Position numbers and translations under genes: made by a program
In this document: positions 58,322 through 64,000 of the stretch, piece by piece
Numbering within the stretch: the stretch's first letter is position 1
How the letters are laid out: each line of letters opens with the position of its first letter
NCBI GenBank assembly: GCA_001971685.1
Contig: CP019326.1
Coordinates: 3,906,001-3,970,000 of the forward strand
Source: Halomonas sp. 1513
GTDB taxonomy: Bacteria; Pseudomonadota; Gammaproteobacteria; Pseudomonadales; Halomonadaceae
Reading direction: 5' to 3'
DNA: 64,000 nt
Notes under the pieces: model-generated
The model's input: only the letters and a program-made list of their open reading frames with translations
What the model was told of the DNA's origin: nothing
The model's database searches: none

Positions 58322-61009
58322 TTATTCCTCGTTTGCTGTGCTATGTGGCCGAAAACCCAGGCCCCACTGGCCATCGTATTCACAGCTCGTGTCAGTCTCG
58401 GCCAACCACGGCTGCACAAAGCGCAACGCCTTGTAGCGCTCCTGCAGGGCTTCCCACTGGGCTTGATACTCTCCCGGCAAGCTAGCCAGCTTAGCGGCCT
58501 GGCTCTGGCGCAACTTGATCTGGCTGAGCATATCGGCATGCCGCGCATCCTCGGCCCAGAGCCGCAAAGCACCATCGGCGTCACACTTAAGCAGTGCCAC
58601 ATTGACTGTTGGCTCATCGACCAGGCGAGTGCCGATCTCCTGCTCCTCCTGCCACTTGTGGCGATCCCACACGTAGCCGGCCTTGAGCTCCAGGGCATTG
58701 AAGTTGGCCATCGAGGTCGCGACCCTCTGTATCCCTTTCTGCTCCCAGCGCGCTCCCTGCAGTCCGTCCGGCACAAGGTCGATCACTTCACCGTAGACAC
58801 TCTCGATCAGCAGGCGCGCCTGCTCGGGCATGCGGATTCCCCCCAGCTCACGCAGGACTCGCTGGGTCAGCCACAGGAGGGAGGTATCCCGATAGACGGC
58901 ATTCGTCCCAGGTAACGTACGTTTCAGCCAATGTTCATCCGGTGCGTCTGCCCACTCGGGGGCCAGCACCTGGAGAACGGGTGGCCGGCGCGGGCCACGG
59001 ACATGGCGTTGAAGCCGACCGGCACGCTGAATCAGCAGGTCAATGGGAGCGAGATCGCTGATCATCAGGTCGACGTCACAGTCCAGAGACTCCTGGAAAA
59101 CCTGAGTGCTGATCAACACCTGCCCACGACGGCACTCCGGCGTGGACGTCTTGCCCAGTCGCGCGAGGACGTCGGACTCGATCCGTTGGCGATCGAGCAT
59201 GGCAAAGCGGCTATGGAACAGCAGGCAACACTCCGGCTCGGGGTGACGCTCACGCACTGCCTCAAAGGCACGAATGGCATCGTCTACGGTATTGCGCACC
59301 CAGGCGACGCACTCGCCGGCCGCTGCCGCGGCCAGAATAGTCTCGATGGCCTCCGTTTCTTCGGTCAGCCAGTCAATATCAACCTCACGGGACACTTCGG
59401 GCCGCGAGCCCAGCGCCACCTCACGAGACGCGTCCACATCAATCTGCGTCAGCAGCGGAAAGTCACTACGCTCAAGGGCGGCTGGCTCCCTATCCAGCCC
59501 GGCACGCCACGCCGCTGCCAGCGACTCGCGCATTGCATTCGGCAGAGTCGCTGTCAACAGGATGGCGCTGCCGCCCTGGCGGGCGTGATAGCTCAACAGC
59601 TGGTTGAGCAGGGTCTGCATATAGTGGTCATAGGCGTGCACCTCATCGACGATCAGCACCTTGCGCGCCAGCCCAAAGAGGCGCAGCGACTGATGACGGA
59701 ACGGCAACGCACCCATCAGCGCCTGGTCAATGGTGCCCACACCCACCTCGGCCAGGAGCGCCTTCTTGCGCGAATCGGCGAGCCAGCGGTTGCAGTGGGC
59801 GGTCGCCGTGGCCTCGCCTGGCTCATAGTCCCGGTCGCCCGGCTGCGGCCGATCGATCGCCAGCGAGAAGGATTCGTTGAGCCGGCTGGCACCATGGGCC
59901 AATACGAAGGAGGGGTGGGAATCGGCCGAAAAGAAACGCCGATGCAGCAGGCCGAGGCGCTCATACATGGCATTGGAGGTCGCCATGGTCGGCAGCGCGA
60001 AATAGAGACCTTCGGCATGCCCAGCCGCCAACAGTCGCTGGGTGAGGATGCAGGCCGCTTCGGTCTTTCCGGCCCCCGTAATGTCTTCGAGGATGAACAA
60101 CTGAGGCCCAGGCGAGATCGGCAGCGACTCGGCCTCGCACTGCAAGGGAGTCGGCGTGATCGGCCCGCCATCGAACCATTGATCGAGCCCGCTGTAGGCA
60201 AGCGGCTCCGGCAATCGATCGAAGCCGGTATCACGCAGTGCCGCCTCGGCGCGCGGCAATGCATAGCGCTCCCAATACTCGGCGATGGGCATCTCCTTCT
60301 CGCAGTAGCGGAAATGCTCCTGATTCGAGCCCAGCCAGTCGCTGAGTGTCGCCCAGCCGGCGATGGTCCAGCTCAGCGTCAGGAAGGCTTTTAGCCACTC
60401 ACTCGAGACAAGCGTTTCCACCGGCCACTCAACGTCGATAAGGCCGGCCCACTCCTCGATGAACTGCCTGGCGGCTTCCAGATCGTCACCATCGGTTTCC
60501 TTGACGAAGAACTGCTCGAGCCGCAGCTGCTCCGCCTCGACCGGCTGGCCATGGTGACCGAAGAAGGGAATCAACAATGCCTGCATGGCCTTACGGCGCT
60601 GCTTTTTCTCCGAGCGCTCGAGGGACGCCTCGGACCAACGCAGAGTCCCGTTCTCCAGCCAATCAAACCAGCACTCCTGCCACAACAGAGCACCCAGCCG
60701 GTCATGCCGCACGGTGTACTCGTATCGCTCGACGGGTGGAACCAGCCTCACACTCTCCGGCCGGGCCAGCCCCTGGAAGGCTCGGGAGAACTTGCCAAGG
60801 TCATGCAACCCCAGCAGAAACACGAAGAAGCGGCGTAGCGCCTCGGGCGATATATCAAGGCGGGCCGCCAACAGCTGCGTCAGCGGACGCTCAGGAGCAA
60901 GCAAATACCAACCGACTGCTGCCACATCCAGGCTATGGTAGGGCAGTAGATGACATCGATCCCCTGCTTCAGCTGGTTTAGCCTTACCCCAGTACAGGTA
61001 GTAACTCAT
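58322..61009 (-). CDS. cas3: CRISPR-associated helicase/nuclease Cas3
   Basis: Degrades target DNA after Cascade binding, 895 residues. The N-terminal HD nuclease domain has His in CHLLPYHSLD and GLHDLGKF (HD at 69-70). The SF2 helicase has Walker A ITGAGKTEAA near residue 310, DEVHAYD near 453, LLTATLP, and motif VI QRAGRLQRH near 663. A C-terminal domain follows. The start at 61009 begins MSYYLYWGKAK with GGAG upstream. It is first in the operon and divergent from the WYL regulator. Confidence 0.95.
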   Translation of the reverse strand: MSYYLYWGKAKPAEAGDRCHLLPYHSLDVAAVGWYLLAPERPLTQLLAARLDISPEALRRFFVFLLGLHDLGKFSRAFQGLARPESVRLVPPVERYEYTVRHDRLGALLWQECWFDWLENGTLRWSEASLERSEKKQRRKAMQALLIPFFGHHGQPVEAEQLRLEQFFVKETDGDDLEAARQFIEEWAGLIDVEWPVETLVSSEWLKAFLTLSWTIAGWATLSDWLGSNQEHFRYCEKEMPIAEYWERYALPRAEAALRDTGFDRLPEPLAYSGLDQWFDGGPITPTPLQCEAESLPISPGPQLFILEDITGAGKTEAACILTQRLLAAGHAEGLYFALPTMATSNAMYERLGLLHRRFFSADSHPSFVLAHGASRLNESFSLAIDRPQPGDRDYEPGEATATAHCNRWLADSRKKALLAEVGVGTIDQALMGALPFRHQSLRLFGLARKVLIVDEVHAYDHYMQTLLNQLLSYHARQGGSAILLTATLPNAMRESLAAAWRAGLDREPAALERSDFPLLTQIDVDASREVALGSRPEVSREVDIDWLTEETEAIETILAAAAAGECVAWVRNTVDDAIRAFEAVRERHPEPECCLLFHSRFAMLDRQRIESDVLARLGKTSTPECRRGQVLISTQVFQESLDCDVDLMISDLAPIDLLIQRAGRLQRHVRGPRRPPVLQVLAPEWADAPDEHWLKRTLPGTNAVYRDTSLLWLTQRVLRELGGIRMPEQARLLIESVYGEVIDLVPDGLQGARWEQKGIQRVATSMANFNALELKAGYVWDRHKWQEEQEIGTRLVDEPTVNVALLKCDADGALRLWAEDARHADMLSQIKLRQSQAAKLASLPGEYQAQWEALQERYKALRFVQPWLAETDTSCEYDGQWGLGFRPHSTANEE

Positions 61010-61089
61010 TGCTGACTCCCTGTCGTTATTCTTTGTTACGCACCATCTAAGCACCCTACTCTTTCAGTCACCACCACTGTCCAAGAAAC

Positions 61090-61114
61090 CAGCATCTTTT
61101 TCAGGCCGATGCTG
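61090..61114. promoter_or_regulatory. Candidate operator between cas3 and the WYL regulator
   Basis: Perfect inverted repeat CAGCATC-N11-GATGCTG in the 144-base divergent region, 75 bases from the cas3 ATG and 40 from the regulator ATG. Its size suits a dimeric helix-turn-helix protein. That it binds the adjacent WYL protein is inference. Confidence 0.5.
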
Positions 61115-61153
61115 AGATAGATCATGGCATTCAGAGAGTCGCAAGGAGTTCGC

Positions 61154-62023
61154 ATGCTCGATACTGCACCACTACCCTGGGACACCCTCGCCCGCTACCG
61201 GCTAATTGAAGTCCTGGCGCTATGGGAGGGTCGGGTGGTTGCATCACAGATCGGCGAGGCTTTCGGCATCGGCCGCCAGCAGGCACAGAAGGTGCTGCGC
61301 CGCTATCGTGAGCTGGTTCCCGGGAACTTGGTCTATGACGAGTCGCGCAAAGGGTTTCTTCCCACCGATGGATTCATCGGCCATTTCACCCAAGGTCGGG
61401 TTGAAGAGTATCTACATCTGCTGGGGTCGGGGCAGCAGCTGGACTCACCATTTGCAAGCCTTGGGCTCGGGGCCGCCGATACTGAGTCGTTGCCACTGCC
61501 AAGTCGCCAGGTGTCACCTGACGTGGTACGCGAGTTGGTAAAAGGCTCACGCCAGCAGCTACGGCTGGAAGTGTCCTACGCTTCCTTTACCAACCCGCGG
61601 GGCGAAGAAAGAATCATCGTGCCCCATACCTTGGTATATGCTGCAGGGCGCTGGCATGTAAGGGCCTTCTGTGAAAAGCATTTGTCATATCGTGACTTCG
61701 TATTGAGCCGTTTCCGCGATATTCCAGAGCCTTGTGGAGCGATGCTGGGAGAGCATGGCCGAGGAAACGATAGCGACTGGCTAACCATCGTCAACGTAAA
61801 GCTAATCCCCGATCAGCGCCTGACTGAGCCAGAACGCCAGCTAATAGCGGTTGACTACGCAATGACAGCTGGGACATTGGAGCTGTTATGTCGTGGCCCA
61901 CTGGTGCTCTATGCCCTGCGTGAATTGGGAGTAAACCCCAACCATACCGAGACCGACCCTCGCGCCCAGCAGATTCAGATCGCCAATGCGGCCGAGCTCA
62001 AGCACTGGATCCGCTGGGACTGA
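61154..62023 (+). CDS. WYL-domain transcription regulator, BrxR/CapW-like
   Basis: 289 residues. An N-terminal winged helix-turn-helix (WDTLARYRLIEVLALWEGRV, FGIGRQQAQKVLRRY, PGNLVYDESRKGFLP) is followed by a WYL domain (residues about 140-205) with the ligand-site pattern RWHVRAFCEKHLSYRDFVLSRF and a C-terminal WCX-like region. This order and the PGNLxYD and GF/YxP motifs match BrxR/CapW repressors of BREX, CBASS and other defence islands. The ATG at 61154 with AAGGAG upstream is preferred to 61124. It is divergent from cas3, so it is probably a regulator of the cas operon and of itself. Confidence 0.85.
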   Translation: MLDTAPLPWDTLARYRLIEVLALWEGRVVASQIGEAFGIGRQQAQKVLRRYRELVPGNLVYDESRKGFLPTDGFIGHFTQGRVEEYLHLLGSGQQLDSPFASLGLGAADTESLPLPSRQVSPDVVRELVKGSRQQLRLEVSYASFTNPRGEERIIVPHTLVYAAGRWHVRAFCEKHLSYRDFVLSRFRDIPEPCGAMLGEHGRGNDSDWLTIVNVKLIPDQRLTEPERQLIAVDYAMTAGTLELLCRGPLVLYALRELGVNPNHTETDPRAQQIQIANAAELKHWIRWD

Positions 62024-62098
62024 CCACCTACCACTCACTTGCATCCCTTTCCCCACCTCAGTACGGTTATTAATTGAACATTCAATAAAGGATTCACC

Positions 62099-63049
62099 AT
62101 GCGCTTCACCCAGAGCCGCTTTTCGCGTGTCAGCCTTCCCTTCGCCCTGCTCGGCGGCGGTGCCTTGCTGCTGCCGCTCTCCGTACAGGGGGATGCCCTA
62201 CAGCAGCAGCTGGATGATCTGCAAGACTTTCAGGTGATCGCCCACCGCGGCGCCAGCGGGCACGCGCCGGAGCAGACCCTGCCGGCGCTGGAGCTGGCCC
62301 ATGAGATGGGAGTGGACTACCTGGAGCTGGATATCCAGATGACCGCCGACGGCGAGTTGGTGGCCTTCCACGACGAGAGCCTCGACCGCGCCACTGACGG
62401 CAAAGGCGAGCTCAAGGATTTCACCCTGGAGGAGCTCAAGGCGCTGGACGCCGGTAGCTGGTTCAACGAGGCCTACCCGGAGTATGCCGACGATGCCTAC
62501 GCCGGGGAGCAGATCCTGACCCTGGGCGAGGTCATCGAGCACTTCGGCAGCGATACCCGCTACTACCTCGAGACCAAGTCGCCGGAGCTCTATCCGGGTA
62601 TCGAGGAGGCGATGGTCGAGGAGCTGGAGGCCCACGGCCTGATCGAGGATGGCGCGGCACTCATCCAGTCGTTTAGCCAGGAGAGCCTGCTCAAGGTACA
62701 GGCGTTGAACGACCAGGTGCCGCTGGTACAGCTGGTGTGGTACTACCCGGAAGAGGACGGTGAGGAGCGCCTGGTCGAGTGGACCGGGGTGACGCCGGGC
62801 CCGAGCGAGATCGAGGATGCCGACTTCGCGGCGATCCGCGAGTATGCCGTCGGCATCGGCACCAACCTGACCTATGAAGACGAGCTGCAGGTGATCGATG
62901 CCGCCTTCGTCGAACAGGCCCAGGCCAACGACCTGCTGGTGCATGTCTACACCATCAACGAGCAGGACGGCATGCAGCTGCTGCTCGACTGGGGCGTCGA
63001 CGGCATCTTCACCGACTTCCCCGACCGGCTCAACGCGCTGGTCGAGTAA
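62099..63049 (+). CDS. Exported glycerophosphodiester phosphodiesterase
   Basis: 316 residues with a signal peptide (about 30 residues). It cleaves glycerophosphodiesters to glycerol 3-phosphate. The GDPD motif is VIAHRGASGHAPEQT near residue 45, with Glu/Asp in LELDIQMTADG and His in VAFHDESLDR. The C-terminal TINEQDGMQLLLDWGVDGIFTDFPD is the family end. It is calcium-dependent by analogy. The location is periplasmic. It is next to phosphate-related genes. Confidence 0.93.
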   Translation: MRFTQSRFSRVSLPFALLGGGALLLPLSVQGDALQQQLDDLQDFQVIAHRGASGHAPEQTLPALELAHEMGVDYLELDIQMTADGELVAFHDESLDRATDGKGELKDFTLEELKALDAGSWFNEAYPEYADDAYAGEQILTLGEVIEHFGSDTRYYLETKSPELYPGIEEAMVEELEAHGLIEDGAALIQSFSQESLLKVQALNDQVPLVQLVWYYPEEDGEERLVEWTGVTPGPSEIEDADFAAIREYAVGIGTNLTYEDELQVIDAAFVEQAQANDLLVHVYTINEQDGMQLLLDWGVDGIFTDFPDRLNALVE

Positions 63050-63074
63050 CGCTATCGGTTAGTCGTAACGAAGC

Positions 63075-63096
63075 GCGCCGCCCTCAGGGGCGGCGC
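63075..63096. terminator. Hairpin between glycerophosphodiesterase and PhoU-domain genes
   Basis: A 9-bp stem (63075-63083 with 63088-63096) and 4-base loop between convergent genes; GC-rich, no T run. Confidence 0.55.
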
Positions 63097-63114
63097 TCGC
63101 GTCTCGGGGTGTCG

Positions 63115-63795
63115 TCACTCCGCGTCGTCTTCGTCGTGGTAGAAGTCGAGGTCCTCGAGCTGGCCGACCACCGCGGTGGCGATATTGGCCAGGTGCGAGG
63201 CCACGCGCTTGTAGTGGCGCGCCAGCAGCGAGTAGGCCACCGCCTCGTGGAAGGCGACCTGCTGGTCGTCCTTGAACAACTCCTCGATCAGGTGGTCGCC
63301 CTGGGCGCGAATGCCGCGGGCCATGGAGAGCACCTGGCGCGCCTTGGCCTCGTCGGAGTCGCGGGTGGCGCTGACCATCATGCCGAACATGCGGCCCATC
63401 TGCTCGGCCATGCCGTCCAGCGGCCCCTGGTAGCGCGGCACGTGGAAGCCCTCGCTGTAGAAGCTGCCCACCTCGAAGACGTTCTTGCAGTAGTCGCCGA
63501 TGCGCTCCGCGTCCTTGGCCACGCTCATCAGCGCCAGGCAGATGGCCACGTCGTGGCCGGGGTTGACGGTGAGGTGGCGCAGCACCTTGCGCCGAATCGA
63601 GCGCTCCAGCTCGTTGATCGCCTGGTCGCGGTCGTAGAGCGGCTGGCGCACCTCGTCGGCGGAGGCGGTGCTGTAGAGCACGTCGTTGGCGCGGGCAAAC
63701 ATCCACTCGCCGTGCTCGAGCATGGCAGTCAGGTCTTCGAAGGCCTGGTCGAGGGTGTTCTCGGAGGTCAGAGCGGTATAGAGCTGTCGAAACAT
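63115..63795 (-). CDS. PhoU-domain protein
   Basis: 226 residues, all helical, with PhoU-type patterns: EDLTAMLEHGEWMFARAND, DRDQAINELERSIRRKVLRHL, CLALMSVAKDAERIGDYCKNVFEVG (the metal-binding E/D-x-x-x-D motif), and a second copy late (EAVAYSLLARHYKRVASHLANIATAV). It follows a Na+/phosphate symporter gene by 25 bases, so it probably controls that transporter. The tail is Asp/Glu-rich. GGAG lies before the ATG. Confidence 0.87.
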   Translation of the reverse strand: MFRQLYTALTSENTLDQAFEDLTAMLEHGEWMFARANDVLYSTASADEVRQPLYDRDQAINELERSIRRKVLRHLTVNPGHDVAICLALMSVAKDAERIGDYCKNVFEVGSFYSEGFHVPRYQGPLDGMAEQMGRMFGMMVSATRDSDEAKARQVLSMARGIRAQGDHLIEELFKDDQQVAFHEAVAYSLLARHYKRVASHLANIATAVVGQLEDLDFYHDEDDAE

Positions 63796-63820
63796 GTGAC
63801 GGTCTCCCGGTGGGCCGCGC

Positions 63821-64000
63821 TCAGCGCAGGCTCATGAACAGTTCGGTGGCGGCAATGCCGACCAGCGGTACGACGAAGAACACGCCGATCAGGAACAGGA
63901 AGGCGTAGCGGGTCCGCTTGGCCGCCAGCTTGCCGTACCAGTTGGCCACGCGCAGCGGGATCACCCGCAGCGGCCACCAGATCGCGGTGCCGGTGAGGTT
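63821..64000 (-). CDS. Na+/phosphate symporter family protein, C-terminus only
   Basis: The last 59 residues of a membrane protein, cut by the window edge. NLTGTAIWWPLRVIPLRVANW, then a hydrophobic helix FLFLIGVFFVVPLVGIAAT and a short tail MSLR. The NLTGT-WWP pattern and the final helix match Na/Pi symporters (NptA family), and the PhoU-domain gene directly downstream fits that pairing. Frame and stop (63821-63823) are read directly from the sequence. Confidence 0.75.
   Translation of the reverse strand, partial: NLTGTAIWWPLRVIPLRVANWYGKLAAKRTRYAFLFLIGVFFVVPLVGIAATELFMSLR

Noticed and set aside
58306..58776. N-terminal extension of the casA frame into cas3
   Set aside because: The extension overlaps cas3 coding sequence in another frame; the casA start at 58305 has a strong ribosome site and the canonical N-terminus.

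Overview
The window reads as the chromosome of a GC-rich, moderately halophilic gammaproteobacterium, most likely Halomonas or another member of the Halomonadaceae. The reasons are high GC with GC-rich third positions, acidic proteins, several very acidic exported peptides, the metK/tkt/epd/pgk/fba order, NtrBC-type nitrogen control, and threonine-degradation and solute-transport genes typical of that family. This is inferred from content; no database was searched.

Layout. 1-9700: central carbon metabolism. metK is cut by the window edge and is divergent from tkt. Further on is an epd-pgk-fba (class II aldolase) run. Between tkt and epd sit a class I aldolase, two Hsp20 genes behind a sigma32-like promoter, and an LrgA/LrgB pair. 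9770-12700: four small exported acidic proteins around a ghrB-type reductase; three are tandem paralogues. 13100-18800: a YieH-like phosphatase, a SUI1/YciH protein, a YbaY-like lipoprotein, a sirtuin, a NERD protein, an RNase T2 and a dGTPase. 18860-24600: nitrogen control (ntrC, ntrB, a DUF4124 gene, glnA). Both glnA and ntrB have sigma54 promoters with upstream NtrC sites, so the sensor, regulator and main target are wired together. A second copy of the ntrC 3' end lies just downstream of ntrC.

24600-36300: envelope polysaccharide genes, a tripartite tricarboxylate transporter (TctB-TctA-TctC), a Tat-exported amidohydrolase with an outer-membrane protein, typA, and the tdh-kbl threonine-to-glycine operon. 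36300-46200: a sodium:neurotransmitter-type symporter, a branched-chain-amino-acid type ABC transporter (two ATPases, two permeases, and a convergent binding protein), a C45 acyltransferase/peptidase, small proteins, and a broken HicB-like gene.

46235-62023: a complete type I-E CRISPR-Cas locus. Its array has 96 repeats and 95 spacers. The AT-rich leader lies at the cas2 end, and the operon is cas3-casA-casB-cas7-cas5-cas6-cas1-cas2, all on the minus strand. Divergent from cas3 is a WYL regulator resembling BrxR/CapW defence repressors. The array mixes two repeat types that differ by a compensatory stem pair and in the crRNA tag, with a wobble intermediate between them. 62100-64000: a glycerophosphodiesterase, a PhoU-domain protein and the C-terminus of a Na+/phosphate symporter, which together suggest phosphate handling.

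The most unusual items are the covarying dual-repeat CRISPR array, the defence-type WYL regulator facing cas3, the tandem acidic exported peptide family, and the duplicated NtrC DNA-binding tail. No tRNA, rRNA or insertion sequence was seen.
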